This document shows, one piece after another, positions 50,601 through 63,803 of a stretch of DNA of 64,000 bases. The position numbers and the translations under genes are program-made. The notes beneath the pieces were generated by a model. The model saw nothing but the letters and a program-made list of their open reading frames with translations. It was not told the origin of the DNA and did not search any database. Each line of letters starts with the position of its first letter. Positions within the stretch are counted from its first letter, which is position 1. Location of the stretch: positions 9,285,338 through 9,349,337 of the forward strand of contig NC_092028.1 in the NCBI RefSeq assembly GCF_042242105.1. Reading direction: 5' to 3'. This stretch comes from Pempheris klunzingeri. Lineage: Eukaryota; Chordata; Actinopteri; Acropomatiformes; Pempheridae.

Positions 50601-52881
50601 TGGGACTCACAACAGTGCCTGGGTCACATTTCTGCTCCCACTCCTACTGATCTCATAACGTCAAGCCCTTATCTCTGTTTTTACACTGGGTGTAGTTGCT
50701 CCTGTAACTCAGACACAGACGACAAAAAGCGAAACCAAGATCCAATTCCTACATGTGGCCTACATGAATGACACAGAATTAGAAATGAGACCCCAGCAGC
50801 AAACAGGAAGCGGACACAAAAACATTTTCTGAACTAAAAATACTCTTTATATCACCTGGTCCCACAACATAAGAGACATTTCAAGGAACGTTTTTAAGGA
50901 AGATAATAATAGCTGGTCAACTTCCAATAGATATGGTGCTTTCCTTTTAAAAACACTTAATATTTCATAACAAAGAGGGTCAGCAAGCTAAGCCAAGATC
51001 AACAAACACAGTTCCGGACTGGTAGAAGAAACTGACTCTGACTAACGCGGCCGATAAATACAGGGGATAGCTCACTTGGGTGGCCCTGCTTCCACATCCA
51101 AATTACTCTTCTACTTCCTCTCCCCAAACTCGTTGTCCCTGACCTTAATAACCAATCAGTCTCACACTGCTTTGAACATGCCTTTGTATTTCAGAACGTA
51201 GGCAAGTTGGCAGAACCACGAGACAGTTAGCAGAGTCACATGATCCGATTTGGACTGTTAGGGTACGATGAAGGAACTTTAAGTGGAAACGGGAGGCTGC
51301 AACGATGAAGATGTTTTTGGTTGTCGTTAGTAGCAGGGAGGAAAAACTGTCGTGTGCAGGAGCCGGAGTGAAAACAAATGAAACGGGCCAAATTCTGCAT
51401 ATGTAGCTCAAACGTCCTTTAACAAACTGTGCAAACATGAAAGAGAGGTCAGAGAAGCTCGGCATCAGATTTCAAGCCACTCTCCTAAATATGGCTCATA
51501 ATTACAGCTAATCTGTACCAGGGCATGGCTGCCTGCCCTGCTTCAAATCCTGTCATTGAGGTTTCTTGATATATCTCAGCCTGAAATTACTCCAACATGT
51601 GAAGCTGTGTGGGATCCGGCAGTATGGCCTGAAAACGTTCTCCCTGTGGCACGTTCAGCTTATTGTCTGTGTTTCCTTTTTTTTTTTTTAGAGGGTTTTG
51701 CGTAAAATCTCAAGATTGGACCCATGGGAGAACTAGCACTTTCTCTAGTGCTAGTTCTCCCATGGGTCTAAATACAATTATGTTCCTCTTTCTTTTTCCC
51801 CACTTGTCATCATGCTCTGTGCCGTCTGAATCCTTGGAAAAACTCTTTTACAAAACATTTTACAAACAAGCACAGCCATGCAACCGCCTTCCGTGAGGGG
51901 TTTGCTAATGTGAGTCAATTAGCCATCATGTGGCAGGCAGAGTGGAAATGGGTGTGTGCAGAGAAAAGGAAGAAAACATTATGTGAGAGCCACATCGTGC
52001 AAGAGAGAAGTGTCTGCTATTGCTGCCAACACATTGCTGCAGAGCAATACGAATTGCAAAAATGTAGTTTACTATGGTGTTATTGTCTCTTGTTTAATTT
52101 CTCTTAATGAAACGCAAAGAGCTGTGTATCACACCGAGCATGCAACAGGGTGTGTCACTATAAAACACTAAAACATTGGGTAAGGAGGGCATAATTGCAA
52201 CCACACTGAAGGGGATCCAGAGAGGCAATAATCAGCTATAGAGATACTGTTTGAAACAATATATAAATAACTAAGCTGGAATTAGACTGCAGACATGCAG
52301 CCTGTGTATGAGGCTGGATGTTATTAACATGACACCACCAGGAGACACAAGGCATGGAGTTGGAGACCCCCAGCTCCTCACATGTTAGAGGTATTTTTTA
52401 ATAAGCTCTATACATAACTGGGCGTCAACTAAAGTCCTGTTGCCTCCTGTTACCAGTCTGAGGAATGTGGCAGCAACTGGACAAGCACAAGACACATTGG
52501 GACATTGTACACCCTGACAATATACGAGGCAGCACACTCACATACGAGCTGAACTTGAGAGGAGGAGAAAACTCCATGCAATGTGTCTGTAGGTGACTCA
52601 CAATTGTGTGCTAATATTCAGGTTGGTTTAAGTTAACAAGGCACAAGATAAAGTGGTCCACTAGTACGAGCCAACTTGAGACAATAAAAATACAGAAACT
52701 ATGTGAGATACTGCCACTAACAGTAACATTTTATCGTCTTGTGCCAAAACAGAACTAGCTAACCTCAGTTAAAGATGTAACGCTGAAGTGGTAAGTTAGC
52801 TCTCCCAGGAGAAATGAAGTGCAGCATGCCCGTGCTGGACTTTAAATAATTACCATATTTCGGTTTCTCCTCCAGTTCCAT
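35501..52881 (-). CDS. slc44a2: Choline transporter-like protein 2 (solute carrier family 44 member 2)
   Basis: 22-exon multipass membrane protein, predicted 704 aa (first exon 1a with distal last exon) to 729 aa (exon 1b with proximal last exon); human CTL2 is 706 as I recall. CTL2 moves choline (and ethanolamine) at the plasma and mitochondrial membranes. Seen: '[18 protein letters not shown]', then TM1, a long Cys-rich loop with glycosylation sequons (NNS, NAT), then the core segments '[20 protein letters not shown]', '[19 protein letters not shown]', '[14 protein letters not shown]', '[13 protein letters not shown]' and 'NYYWVPI'-type (here HYYWVPI), ending '[12 protein letters not shown]'. 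All 21 junctions are GT-AG with phase kept. SLC44A2 is favoured over A4/A5 by the N-terminus and loop. It is transcribed away from gcdh. Confidence 0.94.
36976..37005 (-). other. 12-bp stem-loop in slc44a2 proximal 3'UTR
   Basis: Perfect inverted repeat: arms 'aaggagctgaca' and 'tgtcagctcctt' with a six-base loop. It lies 117-146 bases past the proximal stop codon, so it would be in the 3'UTR of the proximal isoform only. For transcripts using the distal exon it is intronic. Confidence 0.6.
37122..37297 (-). CDS. slc44a2: slc44a2 proximal alternative last exon (22a)
   Basis: After a T from exon 21 this exon encodes [17 protein letters not shown], then a Glu/Gln/Asp-rich tail ending 'QQAQEDAA' and TAG at 37124-37122. 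It clearly duplicates the distal last exon in its first half but has a different, longer acidic tail (58 versus 35 codons). The acceptor (CCCAATAAG|GTGAAG) has a poor pyrimidine tract rich in CA, so its use may be regulated or low. A 12-bp stem-loop lies about 120 bases past the stop. I saw no AATAAA within about 600 bases. Confidence 0.75.
37795..42905 (-). other. slc44a2: slc44a2 exons 10-21: transmembrane transporter core
   Basis: Exons are 42793-42905, 41268-41399, 41071-41170, 40774-40866, 39953-40037, 39527-39789, 39222-39316, 39001-39104, 38819-38892, 38656-38726, 38041-38129 and 37795-37879. They encode the remaining hydrophobic segments of the CTL fold. Exon 10 is one long double-helix stretch. 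Exons 14-15 form an extracellular loop with sequons (FNET, NYST) and the '[15 protein letters not shown]' Cys pair. Exon 17 is a Cys-rich helix ('[15 protein letters not shown]'), a family hallmark. The exon 14 acceptor (40039/40038) was chosen so that V-F-L-S-T is kept. Exon 21 ends in phase 1 and offers a single T to either last exon. Confidence 0.9.
43057..45177 (-). other. slc44a2: slc44a2 exons 2-9: cytosolic N-terminus, TM1 and large extracellular loop
   Basis: Exons are 45129-45177, 44958-45031, 44767-44851, 44182-44266, 43785-43898, 43581-43641, 43285-43408 and 43057-43140. Exon 3 is TM1 ('[19 protein letters not shown]'). Exons 4-8 form the loop with paired Cys motifs: 'GQFCGQ', 'MKCASP', 'FQCPTTQ', 'CVEKCPDRF', 'FCKEG', 'LCPAML' and 'RRCFPA'. 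These match the human loop cysteines. The exon 6 donor was placed at 43784/43783 rather than the earlier GTGTGAG, because it gives the human spacing of 18 residues between FC and CPA. Sequons are VGNNS (exon 8) and KNAT (exon 9). Confidence 0.88.
44632..44750 (-). repeat. TCCA-ended dispersed repeat, reverse copy in slc44a2 intron 4
   Basis: Read on the minus strand, this has the TCCA units, a 'gggggctggagcc'-type block, 'tgacattgggtgag', and 'ggtacaccctg', as in the copy at 32881-33062 but truncated and in the opposite orientation. It sits 17 bases from exon 4. Confidence 0.6.
47130..47163 (-). CDS. slc44a2: slc44a2 alternative first coding exon 1b (P2-type N-terminus)
   Basis: Encodes [11 protein letters not shown] plus one base, then donor GTAACT. 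In human CTL2-P2 the N-terminus includes YYGKHG just before TPQKYDP, and the same YYGKHG forms here across the junction. It uses the same phase as exon 1a, so the two are interchangeable. It lies inside the exon 1a intron and needs its own promoter just upstream, between about 47170 and 47450; no TATA box was seen there. Confidence 0.85.
51719..51768. repeat. Perfect inverted repeat, 22-bp arms and 6-base loop
   Basis: Arms at 51719-51740 and 51747-51768 are exact reverse complements; the loop is 'ttctct'. Each arm contains CCCATGGG and CTAG palindromes. The lack of any mismatch means it is recent, constrained or an artefact. It lies in slc44a2 intron 1. Confidence 0.9.
52854..52881 (-). CDS. 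slc44a2: slc44a2 alternative first coding exon 1a (P1-type N-terminus)
   Basis: Encodes MELEEKPKY plus one base, then a GT donor (ATATG|GTAATT). It joins exon 2 in phase to give '...[10 protein letters not shown]'. The human P1 isoform of CTL2 begins, as I recall, with a short acidic/lysine segment before GTPQKYDP, so length and character match. Upstream DNA has a GC box and two CCAAT boxes. Intron 1 from this exon is about 7.7 kb. Confidence 0.8.
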
Positions 52882-53064
52882 GACTGCCGAGGGTTTCTTC
52901 TGAGCTACGGGAGCTTAAAGACGACGACTACAGCATACTTTCCAGCCTCCACAGAGGTTTTCGTGCGGCGCCTCTGTCAGTTCGGGCACTTCGTAGAAAT
53001 CCGCTCCAAAATCTTGACTGTCCTGCTAACGTTTAAAGGGAGAGTCCTTGGAGGAGAGTGCCGG

Positions 53065-53130
53065 CCAATGACAGTGCAGGGCACGGTGATTGACAAGGTG
53101 CTAAACCAATCGCTGAGCAAGGGCGGGGCT
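53065..53130 (-). promoter_or_regulatory. slc44a2 P1 promoter elements (two CCAAT boxes and a GC box)
   Basis: CCAAT at 53065-53069 and 53106-53110 (plus strand; ATTGG on the transcript strand) and GGGCGGGGCT at 53121-53130. They lie 185-250 bases upstream of the exon 1a ATG in a locally GC-rich stretch (52880-53160). No TATA box was seen. The arrangement is typical of a housekeeping-type promoter. Confidence 0.5.
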
Positions 53131-54820
53131 TATAGTCCTGGAGACAGGGTTCGTCTCTAGCACCGTTAACTGATACAGGCGCAACTGTCCAAGGAGCTCT
53201 CATAACCGTCTAATAAACAATGGGAATGCACTAAATACAATCAATCTTAATATTTTATTGAACATACCGAGGCCTTGATCGGTTGTGTTTGTCTATCATT
53301 AAAAATTCACAGTGAAAACGGGTTTTCATCATCAAAGCCTGCTGCAAATCAATGACATAGCATAACTTTTATCGGCCTGATGAAATTCAAGACTGCATTA
53401 ATTATAAAAAAGCAATCTATTCATTCATAATTCAACTTACAGGCCTAGCATTGCCTGGTCTGGCTCTGCACTCTGCAGCTGCTTGTAGGCTGCAAAAGTG
53501 GAGGGGGTATTAGAATTCACATTTACTCAAGTAAAATAAGAAATATCACAACATAAAAACAGTCAGTCACGAGTAAAAACCATTGCATTCAAAAGAGGTG
53601 TTATAAAGAAAGTACAGGCTCCACAAGTTTTCATTGTAAAATTTGAATTATGGCGGCATAAAAATCATTCAATATTAGTCTGCACATCAAGTTCTGCCTT
53701 TCAACCTGTGAAAATACTTGCATACTGTTTTCTGTGGCTGTGGAGGGAACTCACCACAGACTTTTTGGATATTCATCTCCAAAACATACATTTGGAGATG
53801 AATATGCTGCATTGAATATGAAAGCTACATGCTGCTGGTAGATGAAGCTAATTGTAGCTACTTTGCATAGCCTACTGGACAGTTTAATGCATTATGTTGT
53901 AGGACCAAAAGGCAAATTCACTGACGTTAATGTGAGTGGTCAGACAAGAAAAGTACAAAATACAAGCCTGTGGTCAAAACAGTATTCAAATGCATAAAAG
54001 CAACACCATCACTCTGTTAAAAAATACTCCATTACAAGCACAAGTCTTCAACATGTGTCTTCAACAAAATTCTAGCCTATTTTATTCAGAAGTTATGTCA
54101 GAATTATATTATCATATATTACAGTATTCTGGATTATTATCACCAAATGCAATTACCTTGAAGTAGCATTTTAATGTTGTAGCTGCTGTATGCTTATCAT
54201 AGGTTTTAAAATCTTAACCAGCAAACGAAATACTAACTACATTTCAAGATAAATTAGACCCAGTGAAGTAAAATGTACGTTTCCCTCTGAAATATTATAT
54301 TATAATCCTCAAGTCAAATAAAAGTTCCCCAAAATACTATAGTACAGAACTTGAGTAAATGCACTTAGTTGCTTTCCACCAACAAAGAAGTCTTAAATTC
54401 TCTTCTTTTTCCTTTTGTGTGAGTCACATCATCCACCAGACAGGAATAGTACTAATGTGACAATAATTACTTTGAATACTTGTTGTGTCTATTGTTTATA
54501 TGTATTGGGAAATGTGCAGTTAAAGCCATCCTTCTATGAAACTGGGCTGCTTTTATTCTGGGAACTAACTCATGGATATAACCACCACTCCTCCAACATC
54601 CACGCCTCCACTAATGAGCCAATCAGAATAGTCTACAGTAGCTGAAGTATCTTCTACATGTAGCCATCTTGAATGATAATGGATGACCTCAATGGAAAGA
54701 CTTCATGCGTATGTTTATATCTTAGACTCAGATGTTCCTTGCTCCACCTTCACATAGACAAAATGAGTGGTTTTGTACAAGAACAGTTGATCATGGTTAA
54801 GTCTTCCACTCATGGTTCAC
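53131..54820. other. Head-to-head spacer between slc44a2 (P1) and gcdh
   Basis: About 1.7 kb without a gene. It holds a 15-bp-arm hairpin at 53769-53805 and otherwise AT-rich DNA. The two genes are divergent but too far apart for a single compact bidirectional promoter. Confidence 0.6.
53769..53805. repeat. Inverted repeat, 15-bp arms and 7-base loop
   Basis: 'atattcatctccaaa' and 'tttggagatgaatat' are exact reverse complements around 'acataca'. It is in the slc44a2-gcdh spacer. Confidence 0.85.
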
Positions 54821-54823
54821 TGA

Positions 54824-54882
54824 TGACGCAGCTTGGCGTGCTTTACGTGATGACGTTGGTTGTGTTTTGACGTTAAGCGTCA
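54824..54882 (+). promoter_or_regulatory. Cluster of CRE/ATF-like TGACG half-sites at the gcdh promoter
   Basis: TGACG occurs at 54824 and, within TGACGTT/TGACGTTA, at 54851 and 54868. CGTCA (the same motif reversed) is at 54878-54882, and TTACGTGA at 54843. That is five CREB/ATF-type cores in 59 bases, just before a plausible 5' non-coding exon that ends at 54948. No TATA box was seen. Confidence 0.45.
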
Positions 54883-54948
54883 CCGCGCCATCAAGTCCAG
54901 AGGTAAAGAAGGCAAACCAGGACAGGGGTTGTTGTCATATTAAAACAG
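54883..54948 (+). other. gcdh: Candidate gcdh 5' non-coding exon
   Basis: The right border is a good donor (AAAACAG|GTAAAT). A matching acceptor (TTTTACAG|AG) at 55918/55919 lies 13 bases before the gcdh ATG, so splicing would place a short leader directly before the start codon. The left border is not defined by sequence. Confidence 0.45.
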
Positions 54949-55271
54949 GTAAATACTTCACATACAACCGCCACCATGTTTTTCTGTTTCTGTTTTTTCT
55001 GTTATTCAACACAAACCGCTCATTCAGTACACTGTTATAATGGTTATTTGACATTCATGCGGTTAACATCCCATTTACTAACTAGCTAGCTTGAGCTAGC
55101 GCTGTTAGCTTGTCGCTGTAGTAAAGTTCCACAGGGCACAGATAAGCTCAACTAGATTAGCTTGGTTACTGTTTGGTAACTGCTTGGTTATACCGAACCT
55201 GACTGGCTGTAATAGCTTCATTAGATATTACAGTGACCAGTTTGAGGTGAAATAGTGAGAATGAAACCCGT

Positions 55272-55631
55272 TAGTGATGGCCAATCGAGGCTTTGTTGAA
55301 GCTTCGACACTTAATTAAAAAAATGGTTCATTGCTCAAGGCTTCAATGACACAGTGGGACATCTAGTGGTAAATAAAATTAAGTTACAATTAATTAATTA
55401 ATTAATTACAAGATACAACACTGCGAACTCTCACAGCATTAAACAGAGAGGTTATCCCTGAACACTCTCGAGACCGCCAAGCGATTCACCTGAAAAGCCG
55501 AACCAGTCAGGTATGACGTCCGAAGCACTCAACTGTTTCGGACTAGACACTTGACCAAACCACGCTTCGGCACAGTGGTTCGATACAATTGTTTCACGAG
55601 CTACCGTGCATGTGTCAGAGGACCATCACTA
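55272..55631. mobile_element. Candidate non-autonomous hAT-like element (MITE) in gcdh leader intron
   Basis: The left end 'tagtgatggcc' and the right end 'ggaccatcacta' are near-perfect terminal inverted repeats about 360 bases apart. There is no coding capacity. Interior text such as 'gaggctttgttgaagcttcg' and 'ggacatctagtggtaaa' resembles teleost repeats I have seen. A clear 8-bp target duplication is not visible, so the class assignment is tentative. Confidence 0.4.
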
Positions 55632-55931
55632 GTAGCAGTTAATAACACTGTCATTTCTGTTAGCTTCTGCAGACAGAGTTGTCATTACTATTCCACAACC
55701 GTGAGCCCCACGTTCGTACTAAAAGTTTATGATCCAGCACTGATTCTGGGTCAGTAGACCAGCTTGTTTTGATGGCATCATCAGTTTAGCTCAGTTCAGA
55801 AAGACAGTTGTAAAGGTTGGTGCCATTGCCGTCACTGCAGGCTAACTGGTTGACTGTTAAATACATGTCAGTTTAAGTTACCAGTTTAATGAGTGTGAAT
55901 CACATGTTTATTTTACAGAGTCTTCTTCATC

Positions 55932-58900
55932 ATGGCATTGAGAGGTGCTGCGAGCCGTCTCTTGGTCATCCCTCGGAGATGTGCCATCATCTCAGCTTCC
56001 AGAGCGCAGGGCACTGCAGCACCTGCCAGATGGGGTAAGGGCTGTGACACCATGCCAAGCCACAGAGACAACCATGTTTAAAGGGGCAGTTCACCACAGT
56101 TGCATCTCTCTGTCCAGATGGTGTCAGTGTCATTTGCAGAGCGTTCACACCAGCTCACAGTAACACCCATGCAATTAATAGCATTTCAGTTGATGCTATA
56201 TTTGACACGGTGTGGTCTGAAATTTGAAAAAGGGTTAAAAATTGTAAAAAAAAATAAAATAAATTTAAAGATTAACAAATTGTAAGTAAATTATCTGTAG
56301 ACAATAAAAAGTGCTATGATTATTGAAAGACTATTAGAGTATTACTATTAGACTATTGTCCCAGTACAAGACAGAAACATACTGATTAAAACACAGCAGC
56401 ACACAGATAAAGACAAGGTTTCCATGTTTAAATATTTCCCAGCTCACTACATTATCAGCAGAGCAGTTTTTTTCAAGGCTGCTGTGGCAGAAGACACAAA
56501 ACTCCTGCTGAAGCTTGCTTTTCTCCATTTTAAAGTCCTAAACCTCCAATCAGATGGTAGTGATGTGAAGTTTTGAATTTTAGGGAAAATTGTGTTTTAC
56601 TATCTTGTTATGCATTTTATTACAATTTAAAGTCACAAATTAAATTTTAATATTGTTTTCTGGTTTGAACTTTCCACAGATGCAGAGAAGACTCAGCAAA
56701 AGACTAAAGCACGTAGGTGTTAATATGTCCTTATTGCTTTAATCTATGTTAGAGAGAATTCAAAACGAATGTGAGGCTCTTGTCTGTTTTTGAATAGTTT
56801 TTCTTCTAAATGTCTGACAGCTAAGGTCCAGTTTAACTGGCAGGATGCCCTGGACCTGGAAAGCCAGCTAACGGAGGATGAGATCATGATCAGAGACTCC
56901 TTCCGGACCTACTGCCAAGAGAAACTCATGCCCCGCATCCTTATGGCAAACAGAAATGAAGGTGAGTGACTCGTATTTCATCATGCCTTAGTCAAAGTCC
57001 TTAATTCATTATGTGATTTTATTTTTTGGTCAGCTTTAACGAGTCCCCATGATGCTTTCAAATGCATGCTGTTTAGTTTATGCATCTGTTAGTGTTTATG
57101 CTAAACACAGATTCTTACTGAGATCTTGTGTGTTGCGATATTACTACTTTATCATTTTGTCACTATTCGTTGGCGTAAAGGAATGCAACTCATTTAACTT
57201 AACCTCTTGTGACAGCATTTTGTGTTTTCTGTTTCAGTGTTCCACAGAGAAATCGTGTCAGAGATGGGGGAGATGGGCGTCCTGGGATCAACCATTAATG
57301 GTAATCTGCTGGATTTGACAGACATGCTGTTCACTACTCACTACATGTCACAATGTTACAGAGGCAGTCCAACATACGATATAGACTCTTCATGTGTTTT
57401 TGTTGTGAACTATAACATATCTCTATACTTCTATTGCAAAACTGCCTGAAATGGACTTTGGCCATGTACACACTGACCCTGTGTTTGCTGTCTGTTTGTG
57501 AGAAACCTTGTCCTAACTTTAATTAATTTAGTGCTCATTTCTGACAACATCTCCTCTTCCCGTGTTCGATGTAAAGGTTACGGCTGTGCCGGGACAAGTT
57601 ATGTGGCCTATGGTTTGATTGCCAGGGAAGTAGAGAGAGTGGACAGCGGCTATCGCTCAGTCATGAGTGTGCAGTCATCCCTGGTCATGCACCCCATTAA
57701 TGCCTACGGCACAGAGGAGCAGAAACAGAAGTACCTCCCCATGTTGGGTAAGAATAGAAAACAGCACCAACAGCATTTTCAAAAGTCTGATAGAGAGGAA
57801 GGAAGTAAAATGGATCAGTTATGATTTTGTACCAGTCTGTTGTCAGCCATTTTTGCATTAACCATAAAATCCAACGATGAGTGACTGAGCTGTTCGTTCC
57901 CCTCGGCAACTTTCAGCTCGAGGAGAGATCCTGGGTTGCTTTGGCTTGACGGAGCCTAACCACGGCAGCGACCCCAGCAGCATGGAAACCAGAGCCAAAT
58001 ACAATCCCTCCAGTCGCACCTACACTCTCAGCGGCTCAAAGACCTGGTGCGTAGTGGATATGTGCACAATAAGGAGAGATGTCTCTTAAGCTACGCCTCA
58101 ATACAAAGCATTGCCATTGAAGGAAGACCTGTTGTGCAATTGAATTTTAAAAATGTTTTTCTAGTTGTGTCATTAGTTGTCCACATGGTGGAGCTCTTCA
58201 CAGTTTAAGTGCTGAATAAAAGTCAGAGACTTCTCAGGGTTTAATAGGGTCATATTTGATGTATTGAGCAATGAACTTATTTCATTTTTCTTCTATTTGA
58301 CAACTTCATACAAGACAAAAGTAATACTTATATACTTAACAAATATTACAAAAATCTTCACAGCACTTTAAATTTATGAAGCTAGGATGTAGAACAGATT
58401 ACAGAACATCGTCTGTAGTTGAAATACAAGTCCAACTGCTTCAGCTCTGTGTTCCAGTACCCATGATGAGTTCAGTTTAGGCTGTGTACTCTATACTAAA
58501 AATGAGGCCTGCCATTCCTGAAGGCATCTCCCTAACATTACCATTGCTTCCACCTTCAGGATCACCAACTCCCCAGTGGCAGATATTGCTGTAGTCTGGG
58601 CCAAATGTGATGATGGGAAAGTCCGCGGCTTCATCTTAGAGCGTGGCATGAAGGGCCTCTCGACACCTAAGATCGAGGGAAAGTTCTCCCTGAGAGCCTC
58701 CGTCACTGGTATGATCGTCATGGACGATGTGGAGGTTCCTGAGGAGAACCTGCTGCCTAAGGCCTCCGGGCTCGGGGTGAGTGGACTGAAAGCATGAAGC
58801 TGTAGACACTCAACTAACTCTACACATTGGTATGACTTTGTTATTGTTCACTTTCTAACAGGCATTTCAACTTAAAATTAAACAGTGTGGCTCAGCGGTT

Positions 58901-60050
58901 ACAATTTAACCACCTAAAATTCTACTTGCCACACGGCAACAACTCCTCATCTTACTTCTTTTGTTTCTTCCAGGGTCCTTTTGGCTGCTTGAACAACGCT
59001 CGTTATGGAATTGCCTGGGGTGCTCTGGGTGCTGCGGAGTTCTGTTTCCATGCAGCTCGACAGTACACTCTTGACAGGTCAGATGTCTCAAAGTGTCTGT
59101 GCATCATATCTCCTCTGGTCATAGCTGTGTTGTGTCACTTCTGTGTTCACTACTAGCTTTGGAACTAGATGAAAATGTGGTTTAGAAGTTTCTTAGTTCA
59201 AATGACATTTTTTCAAAAGAACGTACACATTTTTAGTTCAGTTGGGACATTTTCATGTTACTTAGTGGGTGTGATTACTTACCGATAAACACGAGGATAA
59301 GAGAATGTTGCTGTCTTCTATACCAGAATCCAGTTCGGCGTTCCACTGGCAAGGAATCAGCTGATGCAGAAGAAAATGGCCGACATGTTGACAGAGATCA
59401 CAATCGGCCTACAGTCCTGTCTGCAGCTGGGAAGACTTATCGATGAAAAAAGGTAAAGACGACTTGACCTTAAGTGTATAAGATTGAATGTGTCACGGTA
59501 TTGGCGCTGATGTCTCTTAAGGGCCACATCCAACAGACCACACTCCGTCAGGATGAAAAGGAAGAAGCACTTTCCCTGGAAGTGTTCCTTTTCTATAGTT
59601 TGTAAAATATTCCAGTCCGAACAGAAACTAACGCAGAACAATTGCGTTTCTTTCTTAACAGAGCAGCCCCAGACATGATATCCATGCTGAAGAGGAACAG
59701 CTGTGGTAAAGCCCTTGACATCGCCAGGCAGGCCAGAGACATGCTGGGAGGAAACGGCATCGCAGATGAGTACCACATCATCCGCCACGTCATGAACCTG
59801 GAGACTGTCAACACATATGAAGGTGAGCAGGACGGAGAAACTGTTTAAAATGGTGGAATTATACTGTTAAATGTATGTTTTGTATATGAATCCTTTTTTT
59901 TAAATTAATCATCTGTGTCCCACCGACACATTAGTTGCACCTGTACATCATGTTTGACATGTGTCGTCTCCTCCAGGTACCCATGATATCCACGCCCTGA
60001 TCCTGGGCAGAGCCATCACAGGACTGCAGTCCTTCACTGTGGACAAATAG
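55932..60050 (+). CDS. gcdh: Glutaryl-CoA dehydrogenase, mitochondrial
   Basis: FAD enzyme of the mitochondrial matrix; oxidises and decarboxylates glutaryl-CoA to crotonyl-CoA in lysine, hydroxylysine and tryptophan breakdown. Eleven coding exons: 55932-56034, 56680-56712, 56821-56961, 57238-57300, 57577-57747, 57917-58046, 58560-58776, 58974-59077, 59327-59452, 59662-59822 and 59977-60050, giving 440 aa (human 438). The first 34 residues are Arg-rich with no acidic residue, a matrix presequence. Seen: '[15 protein letters not shown]', '[20 protein letters not shown]' (acyl-CoA dehydrogenase signature) and '[18 protein letters not shown]' (second signature). Catalytic Glu is residue 416 in 'NTYEG', the last full codon of exon 10; Arg404 matches human Arg402. 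All junctions are GT-AG and phases agree. No defects were seen. Confidence 0.97.
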
Positions 60051-60667
60051 ATCCAGCCATTCAAACAGCAGCCTGCTGTTTGAAATGTAACTCACACGTC
60101 AACTCCGCAGCCGTTTTCAGATTATTTCAATCAATGAATTCTCATCTGTATTCTGACAAAGTTTGTTTTCGCTTAGGTTAATAGAAAATATACATATTTG
60201 AGTGCTTTATTTTGAGAGGAAGTCACATCTAATGTCTGTCACTAAACTTGTGGACTGTTGTGAAGTGTAATTAATTCAGAAGTCGATTTTTCAACTTAAA
60301 GGGCTATTTTTCTACTCAGTCACACCACCATAGCAAACAGTTCTTCTTCAGTTCTCCCTCTGTCCCAGTTGTATGGAGTCTCATGGAATGGACACACACC
60401 ACTACAGATACTACTATACAGTTCAGAATGAGGTGAAGATCTAGACGTATGCTACAATAATACTGTAATTATAAAACAACAAAACATTAATGCCCACAGC
60501 TTGGAATTTTTTCTTTTTTGTTTTTTCATTTGATCCAATTACGCTGTCACTTAGAAATCGGTGTAACTTGACATAGACAACATCAGTTACTATTGTGAAC
60601 CTCCAGCACTTTACTGATTTAACTCTGCATGATTTGCCAGTCAAGATTGTCAATAAGAGCTTCAATG

Positions 60668-60827
60668 AATAAAAGTTACTGAAGTATTAAAAATGAAGTG
60701 AAGGTTTGATAAGGAAGGCTACGCCCTCTGAGTCAGCTGTTATGTAATTCTCACTGTGACACGGTGGAAATGTCATGACTCTTAATGGAGCAGATAAATG
60801 TGAGACTCAAACAGTTATTCAAATAAA
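60668..60827 (+). terminator. gcdh polyadenylation signals
   Basis: AATAAA at 60668-60673 and again at 60822-60827, about 620 and 775 bases after the gcdh stop codon. Either could serve. The 3'UTR is otherwise AT-rich. Confidence 0.5.
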
Positions 60828-60829
60828 AC

Positions 60830-63803
<2,974 letters not shown>

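Larger units (their letters stand above)
45178..52853 (-). other. slc44a2 intron 1 (exon 1a to exon 2), 7.7 kb
   Basis: Contains the alternative exon 1b at 47130-47163 and, in its upstream half, a perfect 22-bp hairpin at 51719-51768. No other coding exon is required by the reading phase. Several frames of 60-120 codons (for example 48356-48715 and 49386-49739) show no family resemblance. Confidence 0.6.

Noticed and set aside
57917..58046. Histidine in the gcdh signature (EPNHGSD; human EPNSGSD) as a catalytic anomaly
   Set aside because: As I recall, His at this place is common in GCDHs of other organisms, and the catalytic Glu and the second signature are intact.
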